Positions 1 to 8,731 of a stretch of DNA of 64,000 nt are shown piece after piece. The translations under genes and the position numbers were made by a program. The notes under the pieces were generated by a model. That model was not told the origin of the DNA and did no database searches. It worked only from the letters and a program-made list of their open reading frames with translations. Source of the DNA: CAZMBI01 sp964564675 (lineage in GTDB: Bacteria > Pseudomonadota > Alphaproteobacteria > Rickettsiales > UBA3002). The stretch is taken from contig CAZMBI010000003.1 of the NCBI GenBank assembly GCA_964564675.1, positions 62,001-126,000 on the forward strand, given 5' to 3'. Within the stretch, counting starts at the first letter, position 1. Every line of letters starts with the position of its first letter.

Positions 1-45
1 GATGGTCAGGCTGGTAGCGGCGGGTGTGTTGAAATCAATAGCCAT
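1..45 (-). CDS. Possible N-terminus of an unidentified protein, cut by window edge
   Basis: An ATG on the minus strand at 45 opens a frame that stays open to the window edge; the first residues read MAIDFNTPAATSLTI. It lies about 105 bases downstream of atpC in the same direction. No clear ribosome binding site is visible and 15 residues are too few to assign a family, so this is only a possible partial gene. Confidence 0.25.
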   Translation of the reverse strand, partial: MAIDFNTPAATSLTI

Positions 46-149
46 AGCATACATTAATGCAAATTGCAGGCCAGCCCGCCGCTTCCTTTCAACCGTTTGG
101 GAAATAATAATTTACCAGCGCCGGCACCATCACAGCGGCGTGTTTTTGC

Positions 150-548
150 CTAGCGCAACGCTTCAGCCAGCGCTTCGGCCAGAAAGACCCGCTTTTCATA
201 TTTGGCCTGATCGGCCGCCGCCGCCTGCGATAAGTCATGGCGGGCAATTTCCAGCTCTTTGTTGGCGGCCGCCAGATCAACGGCGGCCAGATCACGCGCA
301 TGTTCGGCCAGAATCGTACAGCCCTCGGTGTTCACCTCGGCATAGCCGCTGGGAATAAAATAACGGATATCGCCGCCTTGCGCGTCGTGAACATGAACCA
401 CGCCCGCGCGCACCATCGAAAAAAACGGGGCATGGCCGGGCAGCACGCCGAAATCGCCGAGCTCGCCGGGCACTTCGACCATGGCGACCGGCGCCGAGTG
501 GGCGATGCTTTCGGGTGTTACTAATTCAAATGTCAGCGTATCGCTCAT
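150..548 (-). CDS. atpC: F1F0 ATP synthase subunit epsilon
   Basis: Epsilon subunit of the F1 sector; it sits on the central stalk, couples rotation to catalysis and can inhibit ATP hydrolysis. The 132 residues have the family layout: an N-terminal beta-sandwich (about 1-85, with GDFGVLPGHAP at 31-41 as in the family) and a C-terminal helical hairpin (about 90-132, rich in Ala, Glu and Lys). Length is normal. It is the last gene of the minus-strand order atpH-atpA-atpG-atpD-atpC, about 125 bases after atpD, as expected for alphaproteobacteria, where the F0 genes are elsewhere. Confidence 0.95.
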   Translation of the reverse strand: MSDTLTFELVTPESIAHSAPVAMVEVPGELGDFGVLPGHAPFFSMVRAGVVHVHDAQGGDIRYFIPSGYAEVNTEGCTILAEHARDLAAVDLAAANKELEIARHDLSQAAAADQAKYEKRVFLAEALAEALR

Positions 549-673
549 ACATCACACACCACTGGTTTAATCATCGTTGACGCTACTTAGCATGCTTTCT
601 CTGTCTCCATAGGCATCTTTTCCATGTCCACACTATGGATTACTCCCAGCATAATCAGCAGAAAACCACTGCG

Positions 674-2122
674 TCATGCCGCCGCCGCCAGCTTCTTGGC
701 TTTCTCAACCGCCTCATCCATGGCGCCGATCATGTAGAAGGCCGCTTCCGGCAGGTCATCATATTTGCCGTCGACAATACCGCGGAAGCCGTCGATAGTA
801 TCTTTCAGCGACACCAGCTTGCCCGGCGAGCCGGTAAATACTTCCGCCACATGGAACGGCTGGGAGAGGAAACGCTGGATTTTACGGGCACGGGCCACGA
901 TCAGCTTATCCTCCTCGGACAGCTCGTCCATCCCCAAAATGGCGATGATATCCTGCAGCGATTTGTAGGTCTGCAGCACTTTCTGCACGTCGCGCGCGGT
1001 ATTGTAATGCGCCTCGCCGACCACGCGCGAATCGAGAATCCGCGACGTGGAATCGAGCGGATCCACCGCCGGATAAATCCCCAGCTCCGCCAGGCTGCGC
1101 GAGAGCACGGTCGTGGCATCCAGGTGAGCGAAGGTGGTTGCCGGCGCCGGGTCGGTCAGATCGTCGGCCGGAACGTAAACCGCCTGAATCGAAGTAATCG
1201 AGCCTTTCTTGGTCGAGGTAATCCGCTCCTGCAAGGCCCCCATATCGGTTGCAAGCGTCGGCTGATAGCCCACCGCAGAAGGGATGCGGCCAAGCAGCGC
1301 GGAGACTTCGGCACCGGCCTGGGTAAAGCGGAAGACGTTATCCATGAAGAACAGCACGTCCTGGCCACCTTCCTGGTCGCGGAAATATTCGGCCAGGGTC
1401 AACCCCGTCAGACCCACCCGCGCCCGCGCGCCAGGCGGCTCGTTCATCTGGCCATAGACCAGCGCCACCTTGGATTTGCTCAGATCTTCCTGGTTAATCA
1501 CGCCGGAGTCGATCATCTCGTGATACAAATCATTACCCTCGCGGGTACGCTCGCCGACACCGGCAAATACGGAAAACCCGCCATGCGCCTTGGCGATATT
1601 GTTGATCAGCTCCATGATCAGCACGGTTTTGCCCACGCCGGCACCGCCGAACAGGCCCACCTTACCACCCTTGGCGTAGGGAGCGAGCAGGTCGATCACC
1701 TTAATACCGGTTTCCAGCACCTGATCTTCCGTCGACTGATCGACAAACTCCGGCGCCTTCTGGTGAATGGCGCGGGTTTCCTCGGCGTTAACCGGGCCTT
1801 TTTCGTCGATCGGGTTGCCCACCACGTCGAGAATGCGCCCCAGCGTTTCGTTGCCCACCGCGGTAGCGATTGGCTGGCCGGTATCGACCACTTCCTGACC
1901 GCGCATGAGGCCGTCGGTGGAGTCCATGGCAATGGTGCGCACGCTGCTTTCTCCCAGGTGCTGCGCCACTTCAAGGACCAGTGTTTTGCCCTGATTGTCC
2001 ACGGTCAGCGCGTTTAGAATAGGCGGCAGGTTGCCGGCCGGAAACTCCACATCTATCACGGCGGATATGATCCGGGTAATGATCCCGTTCTCGGTTTGTG
2101 GTTGTGCGTGTGCTAATGCCAT
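674..2122 (-). CDS. atpD: F1F0 ATP synthase catalytic subunit beta
   Basis: Catalytic beta subunit, which makes ATP from ADP and phosphate in the F1 head on the cytoplasmic face of the membrane. The 482 residues carry the P-loop GGAGVGKT at 159-166, the GERTREGNDLYHEM block near residue 190, and the Walker B region FFMDNVFRFTQAG with the following SALLGRIPSAVGYQP. A short Ala/Gln-rich N-terminal extension (MALAHAQPQTENG) precedes the beta barrel. It follows atpG after a 173-base gap, the longest gap in the operon; I see no gene in that gap. Confidence 0.98.
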   Translation of the reverse strand: MALAHAQPQTENGIITRIISAVIDVEFPAGNLPPILNALTVDNQGKTLVLEVAQHLGESSVRTIAMDSTDGLMRGQEVVDTGQPIATAVGNETLGRILDVVGNPIDEKGPVNAEETRAIHQKAPEFVDQSTEDQVLETGIKVIDLLAPYAKGGKVGLFGGAGVGKTVLIMELINNIAKAHGGFSVFAGVGERTREGNDLYHEMIDSGVINQEDLSKSKVALVYGQMNEPPGARARVGLTGLTLAEYFRDQEGGQDVLFFMDNVFRFTQAGAEVSALLGRIPSAVGYQPTLATDMGALQERITSTKKGSITSIQAVYVPADDLTDPAPATTFAHLDATTVLSRSLAELGIYPAVDPLDSTSRILDSRVVGEAHYNTARDVQKVLQTYKSLQDIIAILGMDELSEEDKLIVARARKIQRFLSQPFHVAEVFTGSPGKLVSLKDTIDGFRGIVDGKYDDLPEAAFYMIGAMDEAVEKAKKLAAAA

Positions 2123-2295
2123 GGTGTTTGCTCTCCTTCACATGATGAGCGGATAAACAGCTGATCGGGTGATCAGATGGTTAACCGATCGTAGCGTGTC
2201 GTTGTGATATCGTTTTTAAGAGATATTTATCCTCTTTCCGCAATTTTTGCCACTCCCTGTGCGTTGCTCGTCCGTTCATCTGATACCCCATATAT

Positions 2296-3180
2296 CTAAA
2301 CCGCTTCCGCGCCGGAAATGATCTCAATCAGTTCTTTCGTAATGGCCGCTTGTCTAGTGCGGTTATATTGCAGCGTCAACCGATCGATCATCTCACCGGC
2401 GTTGCGGGTGGCGTTGTCCATCGCAGTCATACGCGCGCCCTGTTCGCTGGCGGCGCTTTCAAGCAGCGACTTGAAAATCTGCATAGACAGATTGCGTGGG
2501 AGCAGATCGGCGAGAATGGTGGCTTCATCCGGCTCATATTCATACGGCACAGCTTCGGTCCGGCCGGCCTGCTCGACTGGTGTGTCCAGCGTCAGCGGAA
2601 TGAGTTGCTGCCAGGTGACCACTTGCGCGATGACGGATTTGAAATGGTTATACACCACCCAGCAGACATCATACGACTCGGTTTCATACAGCGCGACCAC
2701 CTGTTCGCCGATACGCTCGGCCGTCTCATACCCCAAATTTTTACGCCCCACGTCGCTGATCTGGCCGACAATCGCCTCGCCGTATTCGCCTTTGAGCAGA
2801 TCATAGCCCTTGCGTCCGACGCAAAACAGCCGGACATCCTTGCCTTCCGCATGCAGCGCTTTGATCTTCTGGCGCACCGAGCGCACGATACTGCTGTTAA
2901 ACGCGCCGCACAGCCCGCGGTCAGCCGTGGCCACAATAATCAGGTGTTTGTCGGAGCTGCCCGTGCCGCGCATCAGCAGCGGCGCCTGATCCATATTGTC
3001 AATCCCGGCGCTCAGGGACTGCACCATCCCCTCCATACGCTCGGCATAGGGCCGTGCGGCTTCCGCTGCCTCGCGCGCGCGGCGCAGCTTGGCCGCTGCC
3101 ACCATCTTCATCGCTTTGGTGATTTTCTGCGTATTTTTAACCGACCCGATGCGGTTTTTTAGATCCTTGAGGCTGGGCAT
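2296..3180 (-). CDS. atpG: F1F0 ATP synthase subunit gamma
   Basis: Gamma subunit, the central rotor shaft. At 294 residues it has the expected length. The N-terminus (PSLKDLKNRIGSVKNTQKIT) and the C-terminus (MIDRLTLQYNRTRQAAITKE) are the two long helices of the rotor coiled coil, with the Rossmann-like middle (DRGLCGAFN) between them. The ATG at 3180 is preceded by GGAG four bases upstream. In this genome the ribosome binding site of atpG directly abuts the inverted-repeat arm of the element inserted between atpA and atpG, so its expression may be influenced by that structure. Confidence 0.97.
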   Translation of the reverse strand: MPSLKDLKNRIGSVKNTQKITKAMKMVAAAKLRRAREAAEAARPYAERMEGMVQSLSAGIDNMDQAPLLMRGTGSSDKHLIIVATADRGLCGAFNSSIVRSVRQKIKALHAEGKDVRLFCVGRKGYDLLKGEYGEAIVGQISDVGRKNLGYETAERIGEQVVALYETESYDVCWVVYNHFKSVIAQVVTWQQLIPLTLDTPVEQAGRTEAVPYEYEPDEATILADLLPRNLSMQIFKSLLESAASEQGARMTAMDNATRNAGEMIDRLTLQYNRTRQAAITKELIEIISGAEAV

Positions 3181-3188
3181 GCCACTCC

Positions 3189-3222
3189 CGAAGTTACGAA
3201 ATTACGAAGTCACGTAGTCACG
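3189..3222. repeat. Terminal inverted repeat arm of the insertion between atpA and atpG (atpG side)
   Basis: This 34-base arm is the imperfect reverse complement of 3597-3630; by eye 27 of 34 positions match. The best-matched half is built on the 8-base unit GAAGTCAC. The stop codon of the four-helix-bundle gene lies inside the arm, and the arm ends immediately before the atpG ribosome binding site. Confidence 0.85.
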
Positions 3223-3627
3223 AATTTTATACAACATGCGTTGCACCTTATCGTAACCATCGTTGAAGGTTAACCATTGAGCGTCGGTAATATAACCAAG
3301 CTCCTTACAATAATCCAGCCACACCTGGGTTTCATACGCAGAACCCAGCGCCAGCATCATAAAACGGTTGAATTCGGGTCTGGAATATTGCTGCCGTCCA
3401 AACCCTTCCGCAATATTGGCGCAGATACTTTTGCTGGAGCGACGAATTTGATCGCTTAACGCATATCGCTCTTCTTTCGGAAATTGATGAGAAAGCGCAT
3501 GCAACTCAAGTGATAATGAAAATGCCTCTTTATATACATTTAAATCACGGAAATGCGCAACAAACGACGCAGATCTGCTTTCTGCAAATCCCTCCGCGTG
3601 ACTTCGTGACTTCGTGACTTCGAGCAT
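3202..3627 (-). CDS. Four-helix bundle protein of the 23S rRNA intervening-sequence protein family
   Basis: A 141-residue protein of the S23/IVP four-helix bundle family, best known as the protein encoded inside intervening sequences of some bacterial 23S rRNAs; no molecular function is established. Diagnostic pieces are HFRDLNVYKEAF (25-36), the FPKEERYALSDQIRRS block (49-64) and CANIAEGFGRQ (68-78), followed by helices ending in YKIRDYVTS. The start ATG lies 7 bases after the atpA stop and inside one arm of a terminal inverted repeat; the stop lies inside the other arm, so the gene fills the whole inserted unit. About 24 N-terminal residues (MLEVTKSRSHAEGFAESRSA) are translated repeat and not the conserved fold. 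An unrelated gene at this place in the atp operon is unexpected and points to insertion. Confidence 0.9.
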   Translation of the reverse strand: MLEVTKSRSHAEGFAESRSASFVAHFRDLNVYKEAFSLSLELHALSHQFPKEERYALSDQIRRSSKSICANIAEGFGRQQYSRPEFNRFMMLALGSAYETQVWLDYCKELGYITDAQWLTFNDGYDKVQRMLYKIRDYVTS

Positions 3628-3630
3628 TCG
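3597..3630. repeat. Terminal inverted repeat arm of the insertion between atpA and atpG (atpA side)
   Basis: Partner of 3189-3222. It contains about three tandem copies of the 8-base unit (GTGACTTC on plus, GAAGTCAC on minus). The start codon of the four-helix-bundle gene lies within it. In the transcript the two arms could pair into a long imperfect stem that closes a loop of about 374 nt. Confidence 0.85.
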
Positions 3631-3634
3631 AAAC

Positions 3635-5164
3635 CTACTTCATCAACTGCACGATCGACTCAATGGCCGATTTGATCTGGATTTCCAGATCATCGGACAG
3701 CACGGCCTTATCGCGTATGGTGGCCAGCAGCTCCTTGCGGTTGGTGCGCAGCTCGCGCAGCAGATTCTGCTCAAACTCACCGACTTTCTCCACCGGCACA
3801 TCATCGAGATAGCCGCGCACGCCGGCGAAAATCACGCACACCTGCTCTTCCATCTGCAGCGGCGCGTATTGCGGCTGCTTGAGCAGCTCGGTCAGGCGCT
3901 GCCCGCGCGCCAGCAATTTCTGAGTGGCGGCATCCAGATCCGAGCCGAACTGGGCAAAGGCTTCCATCTCGCGGAACTGGGCAAGCTCAAGCTTGATCGA
4001 GCCGGCCACCTGCTTCATCGCCTTTTTCTGCGCCGATGAGCCAACTCGGGAAACCGACAACCCGACATTTACCGCCGGTCGTACCCCCTTATAAAACAAC
4101 CCGGTCTCCAGAAAGATCTGCCCGTCGGTAATCGAGATGACGTTGGTGGGGATATACGCCGAGACGTCTCCCGCCTGGGTTTCGATAATGGGCAGGGCGG
4201 TCAGCGATCCGGCGCCCTGATCGTCAGACATTTTGGCGGCCCGCTCCAGCAAGCGCGAGTGAATGTAAAAGACGTCTCCCGGATAGGCTTCACGCCCCGG
4301 AGGGCGGCGCAGCAGCAGGGACATCTGGCGGTAAGCCACGGCCTGCTTGGACAGATCGTCATAAATAATCAGCGCGTGACGGCCGGAATCGCGGAAATAT
4401 TCGCCCATGGCGCAACCGGTGTATGGCGCCAAGAACTGCAGCGGCGCCGCTTCGGATGCGGTTGCCGCCACCACCACCGTGTAATCCAGCGCGCCAGCTT
4501 CCTCCAGCGTTTTGACCACCTGCGCCACGGTCGAGCGCTTCTGCCCGACACAGACATAAACGCAAAACAGCTTTTCTTTTTCGTTACCGGACTCATGCGC
4601 GGGCTTTTGATTTAAGATCGTATCGATGGCGATCGCCGTTTTCCCGGTCTGTCGATCACCAATGATCAATTCGCGCTGGCCGCGGCCGATCGGGATCAGC
4701 GAATCAATCGATTTAATCCCGGTTTGCACCGGCTCATGCACCGATTTGCGGTAGACAATGCCCGGCGCTTTGACTTCGACCCGGCCGCGTTTCTCGCTTT
4801 TAATCGGGCCCTTGCCGTCAATCGGGTTGCCCTGGGCGTCCACCACGCGGCCAAGCAGCTCCTCGCCGACCGGCACGTCGACAATGCTGTTGGTGCGCTT
4901 GACCGTATCGCCTTCCTTCACGCTGCGGTCGTCCCCGAAAATAACCACGCCGACGCTATCCGTCTCCAGATTCAGCGCCATGCCGCGCATGCCGTTTGGA
5001 AACTCAACCATCTCACCGGCCTGTATCTGCTCCAGCCCGTAGACGGTGGCTACGCCGTCGCTTACCGAGACCACCTGACCGACCTCAGCGAGCTCCGCCG
5101 CGTCTTCATAGCCGGTGATCTGCTGCTTGAGAATGTCTGAAATTTCCGAAGGACGAATATCCAT
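3635..5164 (-). CDS. atpA: F1F0 ATP synthase subunit alpha
   Basis: Alpha subunit, the non-catalytic nucleotide-binding partner of beta in the F1 hexamer. The 509 residues begin with MDIRPSEISDILKQQI, the helix that contacts delta, and include the P-loop GDRQTGKT at 169-176 and the family block VGLSVSRVGSSAQKKAMKQV. Length is typical. It follows atpH after 16 bases. Its usual downstream neighbour, atpG, is displaced here by the four-helix-bundle element that begins only 4 bases after the atpA stop codon. Confidence 0.98.
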   Translation of the reverse strand: MDIRPSEISDILKQQITGYEDAAELAEVGQVVSVSDGVATVYGLEQIQAGEMVEFPNGMRGMALNLETDSVGVVIFGDDRSVKEGDTVKRTNSIVDVPVGEELLGRVVDAQGNPIDGKGPIKSEKRGRVEVKAPGIVYRKSVHEPVQTGIKSIDSLIPIGRGQRELIIGDRQTGKTAIAIDTILNQKPAHESGNEKEKLFCVYVCVGQKRSTVAQVVKTLEEAGALDYTVVVAATASEAAPLQFLAPYTGCAMGEYFRDSGRHALIIYDDLSKQAVAYRQMSLLLRRPPGREAYPGDVFYIHSRLLERAAKMSDDQGAGSLTALPIIETQAGDVSAYIPTNVISITDGQIFLETGLFYKGVRPAVNVGLSVSRVGSSAQKKAMKQVAGSIKLELAQFREMEAFAQFGSDLDAATQKLLARGQRLTELLKQPQYAPLQMEEQVCVIFAGVRGYLDDVPVEKVGEFEQNLLRELRTNRKELLATIRDKAVLSDDLEIQIKSAIESIVQLMK

Positions 5165-5180
5165 AATGTGCTCCTTGCTG

Positions 5181-5744
5181 TTAGGCTACCGCCGTGCGTA
5201 ACGTTGCTTGCAGCCGTTGCAGACGGCCAGCCACTGAACGGTCGAGCAACAGGCTGCCCATTTTGATGGTGATGCCGCCGATAAGCGACGGCTCAGTCTG
5301 ACGAATAAGCCGGACTTGCTGACCGGCGGCCGCCTTTAATTCGTCGGCGATACGCCGGGCCATGGCGTCGCTTAGCGGCGCGGCGGTGGTAACGGTCGCC
5401 TCGCGCTCCCCCCTAAAGGCGCGCAGCTGCGTTTGATAGGCCTCAACAATATCGGGCAGCAGCGCGATGCGTTTTTGCACAATGACAAAGCGCACCGAGC
5501 GGGTGGTAAGCGCTTGTGCGCCCAGCTTTTGCAGCAACGCGTCAAACACCGCAGCTTTATCTTTGGTCTCGATGACGGGATTAACCAGCAAGCGTTGCAA
5601 TGGCTCACTGCGTGTTACGGCCTCGCCGAGCGCCTGCAGATCCTCGCCCACCTGCTCATGCGCAGATGCTGCCTGCGCAACATCGAATATCGCAGCCACA
5701 TAACGGGAGGCGATGCGTCTGGACTCCGAACGGCTGAGTGACAT
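5181..5744 (-). CDS. atpH: F1F0 ATP synthase subunit delta
   Basis: Delta subunit (OSCP homologue), part of the peripheral stalk that holds the F1 head against the membrane part. The 187 residues have the all-helical N-terminal domain (SRRIASRYVAAIFDVAQ) and the C-terminal motif EPSLIGGITIKMGSLLLDRS, the family signature region. It is the first gene of the minus-strand atp operon; priA ends further upstream in the same direction, about 108 bases away. Confidence 0.96.
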   Translation of the reverse strand: MSLSRSESRRIASRYVAAIFDVAQAASAHEQVGEDLQALGEAVTRSEPLQRLLVNPVIETKDKAAVFDALLQKLGAQALTTRSVRFVIVQKRIALLPDIVEAYQTQLRAFRGEREATVTTAAPLSDAMARRIADELKAAAGQQVRLIRQTEPSLIGGITIKMGSLLLDRSVAGRLQRLQATLRTAVA

Positions 5745-5852
5745 GGCGAGCTGATTAATTCTGTTGTTACTAGCGGCGGCAACCTAGGCAAAAAAAATGG
5801 GGATGGCAACTCTTTTCATACGCGAGTCATACGCAAAGGGTGGCTGGGTGCA

Positions 5853-8042
5853 TCACAAAAAGTAATAGGGGTCGATATCGACCTTAAGACGTACCGATCG
5901 CGGCAGCGGCGCGGCGGAAAGCCATGCACGCAGATAATGCTGCAGCGGCAGTTCGCGCGGCGCCTTGACCAATAAGCGGAATCGGTAGTGATCCTTTAGT
6001 TTTGATAACGGCGCGGGGGCCGGGCCAAGCACGCGCACGCCCTCCCGTTGCGGCGCATGGCGCACCAGCTCGCGGGCGGCGCGGGCGGTCACCTGTTCCT
6101 GTTTGCCGTCGAGCAACAGCGCCGCCAGCCGGCCATAAGGCGGCCAGCCGCCGCGGCGGCGCTGGGTAAGTTCCGCCTGCACAAACCCGTCGCGGTTGCC
6201 GGCGGCCATCGCCTGCAGCACCGGATGCTCGGGCTGACAGGTTTGCAACAGCACGCGCCCGGCCACCGATTCGCGCCCAGCGCGCCCGGCCAGCTGATGC
6301 AGCAGCTGAAACGTATGTTCACAGGCGCGTAAGTCGCCGCCGGACAGCCCCAGATCGGCGTCTATAATCCCCACCAGTCCCAGTTGCGGAAAATGGTGGC
6401 CCTTGGCGACCAGCTGCGTGCCGATGATGATATCGACCTCGTGGCGGATAATGCGGGCAATCTGTTCGGCAAGCCCGCTATCGTCGCCGGTCAGCACCGC
6501 CAGTCGCGCCTCGGGAAAACGCTGCGCCACTTCCTCGTGCACACGCTCCACCCCCGGCCCGCAGGCCACCAGCTGGTCTTGTTCTCCGCATTGCGGGCAG
6601 GCCGGCGGCATCGGCTGGCGGTGGCCGCAATGATGGCACTCCAGTCGCGGCGGGTGCTGATGCTGCACCAGCCAGGCCGAACAGTGTTCGCATTGAAAGC
6701 GGAACCCGCAATTGCGGCAGAGCACCAGCGGCGCATAGCCACGGCGGTTGAGAAAAAGCAGCGATTGCTGTCGGTTCGCCCAGCTTTCCGTGAGCGCCGC
6801 CAGCAGCGGCGGCGATAGCCAGCTTTGACGCTCGGGCTTGTGCTGACGGCCATCGATCAGCTCCACCGGCGCCGCGCCGTGCGTGCCGTGGCGCCGGCGC
6901 AGCCGGAACTCATGGTATTTACCCTGCGCGATATTGTAGACCGTCTCCAGCGACGGCGTGGCCGAGACCAGTATTGCCGGAACCTCTTCCTGGTGCGCGC
7001 GCGCCACCGCCATATCCCGCGCCTGATAGGGCACGCCCTCCTCCTGTTTGTAGGAGGTTTCATGCTCCTCATCGACAATCACCGCCTGCAGGTTACGATA
7101 GGGCAGATACAGCGCCGAGCGCGCGCCGACCACCAGCCGTGCCGTGCCGTTTGCGATGGCCAGCCACGCCTGTTTACGCTGCGCCTGACTCATGTTGGAA
7201 TGCCAGATGAACGGGCGGGCCCCGAAGCGCGCCTCGCAACGGGCAAGCCACTGCACGGTCAGCACAATTTCCGGTAGCAACACGAGAATCTGCCCGTTTG
7301 CCCGGCGCTTCTCCGGCACCGTGCCGACCTGGTGAGACGGCGCCGCGGTTTGCTGCAAGACTGCCTCGATCACTTCAAAATAGACCTCCGTCTTGCCCGA
7401 ACCGGTGACACCATCGAGCACATTGGCGGAGAACCCCCGGCCAAGCCGGCCCTTAAGCGCGGAAGCCGCCGCCTCCTGTTCGCCAGACAGGGTGGGCGAG
7501 GCGGCAAAGGTGAAGGATTGCGCCGCCGGCATGGCCGGCTCGTCGCGGGCGATCAACTGCCCGTCTTTCACCATGGCGCGCAGGGTGGCGGCACTGGCCA
7601 CGTCGAGCAGCGCGTCGCGAGCCGCTGAATCACCGAGCCGGTCTATCACGCGTTGTCGCGCCGCCGACAGCTTCGCCGGTAATACGCCCGGCCGATATAC
7701 CGTTCGCGTCGGCGGGTCGCTGAGCGCCTGCGGCATCGTCAGAAGCATTTTCAGGCACAGGCCGGCGGGTTGCAGATAATACGCCGCGCTCCAGGCGATG
7801 AAGCGACGCATGGTCTGCGAGACGGCCGGCACGTGGGTGTAGGCTTCGGCCACGGGTTTACACTTATCCGGCGCCCGCGAGCCCTCGCCCCACACCACGC
7901 CGGTCAGGTGACGGCGACCGAAAGGCACCCGCACATATTGTCCGCAAACCAACTGCATGCCGTCGGGCACACGGTAATCAAAGCCGTGGTCAAAGGGCAG
8001 GGGCAGCAGGATTTCAACTTGCATACCGGCAGAGTAGGTCAT
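5853..8042 (-). CDS. priA: Primosomal protein N' (replication restart helicase PriA)
   Basis: Superfamily 2 3'-5' DNA helicase that recognises stalled forks and reloads the replisome. Seen: N-terminal fork-binding domain (QVEILLPLPFDHGFDYRVPDG), P-loop GVTGSGKT at about 211-218, Walker B DEEH in VIVDEEHETSYKQ, and the paired cysteine zinc sites (CRNCGFRFQCEHC, then CHHCGH and CPQCGEQ). I chose the ATG at 8042 (729 residues); a TTG at 8069 would add nine residues but lies on top of the ribosome binding site of the divergent fsa gene. The gene lies between atpH and fsa, a frequent alphaproteobacterial arrangement. Confidence 0.96.
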   Translation of the reverse strand: MTYSAGMQVEILLPLPFDHGFDYRVPDGMQLVCGQYVRVPFGRRHLTGVVWGEGSRAPDKCKPVAEAYTHVPAVSQTMRRFIAWSAAYYLQPAGLCLKMLLTMPQALSDPPTRTVYRPGVLPAKLSAARQRVIDRLGDSAARDALLDVASAATLRAMVKDGQLIARDEPAMPAAQSFTFAASPTLSGEQEAAASALKGRLGRGFSANVLDGVTGSGKTEVYFEVIEAVLQQTAAPSHQVGTVPEKRRANGQILVLLPEIVLTVQWLARCEARFGARPFIWHSNMSQAQRKQAWLAIANGTARLVVGARSALYLPYRNLQAVIVDEEHETSYKQEEGVPYQARDMAVARAHQEEVPAILVSATPSLETVYNIAQGKYHEFRLRRRHGTHGAAPVELIDGRQHKPERQSWLSPPLLAALTESWANRQQSLLFLNRRGYAPLVLCRNCGFRFQCEHCSAWLVQHQHPPRLECHHCGHRQPMPPACPQCGEQDQLVACGPGVERVHEEVAQRFPEARLAVLTGDDSGLAEQIARIIRHEVDIIIGTQLVAKGHHFPQLGLVGIIDADLGLSGGDLRACEHTFQLLHQLAGRAGRESVAGRVLLQTCQPEHPVLQAMAAGNRDGFVQAELTQRRRGGWPPYGRLAALLLDGKQEQVTARAARELVRHAPQREGVRVLGPAPAPLSKLKDHYRFRLLVKAPRELPLQHYLRAWLSAAPLPRSVRLKVDIDPYYFL

Positions 8043-8080
8043 AGTGTTTTCATTAAAGCGCAAGCCCAAGAGGAAACACC

Positions 8081-8731
8081 ATGAAATTTTTTGTCGACAC
8101 CGCCGACGTGGCCGATATCAAGGAACTGGCCGAGACCGGATTGCTCGACGGGGTGACGACCAACCCCTCGCTGATCGCCAAATCGGGCCGAGATTTCAAG
8201 GATGTAGTGGCCGAGATTTGCGGCCTCATTGACGGACCGGTCAGCGCCGAAGTGGTGGCCACCGACGTGGACGGCATGATCACCCAGGGCGAAACGCTGG
8301 CCCAAATCGCCGATAATGTCACCATCAAAGTGCCCCTGACCTGGGACGGGCTGAAGGCCTGCCGGCATTTCACGGATAAGGGTATCATGGTGAATGTCAC
8401 GCTGTGTTTCTCGCCGGCGCAGGCGCTGCTTGCCGCCAAGGCGGGCGCCACCTTCATCTCGCCCTTTGTTGGCCGCCTCGATGATATCGCTCAGGAAGGC
8501 ATGCAGTTGATTTATGATATCTGCAGCATTTACCGTCATTACGACTTTGCCACGCAGGTGCTGGTCGCCAGCGTGCGTCACCCCATACATGTGGTCGAAG
8601 CCGCCAAGATGGGCGCGCATGTGGCCACCCTGCCGCCGAAAACCCTGCACCAGCTGGTCAAACATCCGCTGACCGATGCCGGTCTGGAAGCCTTTTTGGC
8701 GGACTGGGCGAAAACCGGGCAGGCGATTTGA
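8081..8731 (+). CDS. fsa: Transaldolase / fructose-6-phosphate aldolase family protein
   Basis: Small (216 residues) class I aldolase of the TalC/FSA group, acting on sugar phosphates in the pentose phosphate pathway. The Schiff-base lysine is K83 in NVTIKVPLTWDGL; the N-terminus MKFFVDTADVADIKEL and the VTTNPSL motif at 25-31 are family signatures. Whether it acts as a transaldolase or as a fructose-6-phosphate aldolase cannot be told from sequence alone. A good ribosome binding site (GAGGAAA) precedes it. Its stop codon overlaps the start of the next gene (TGATG), so the two are translationally coupled. Confidence 0.93.
   Translation: MKFFVDTADVADIKELAETGLLDGVTTNPSLIAKSGRDFKDVVAEICGLIDGPVSAEVVATDVDGMITQGETLAQIADNVTIKVPLTWDGLKACRHFTDKGIMVNVTLCFSPAQALLAAKAGATFISPFVGRLDDIAQEGMQLIYDICSIYRHYDFATQVLVASVRHPIHVVEAAKMGAHVATLPPKTLHQLVKHPLTDAGLEAFLADWAKTGQAI

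Noticed and set aside
120..160. A terminator-like hairpin with T-run after atpC
   Set aside because: The short stem and T-run face the plus strand, where no gene precedes it; on the minus strand of the atp operon there is no T-tract.
635..2017. A 460-codon plus-strand frame opposite atpD
   Set aside because: It is the antisense shadow of a GC-rich conserved gene; the His/Arg-rich product resembles no protein family and atpD is certain.
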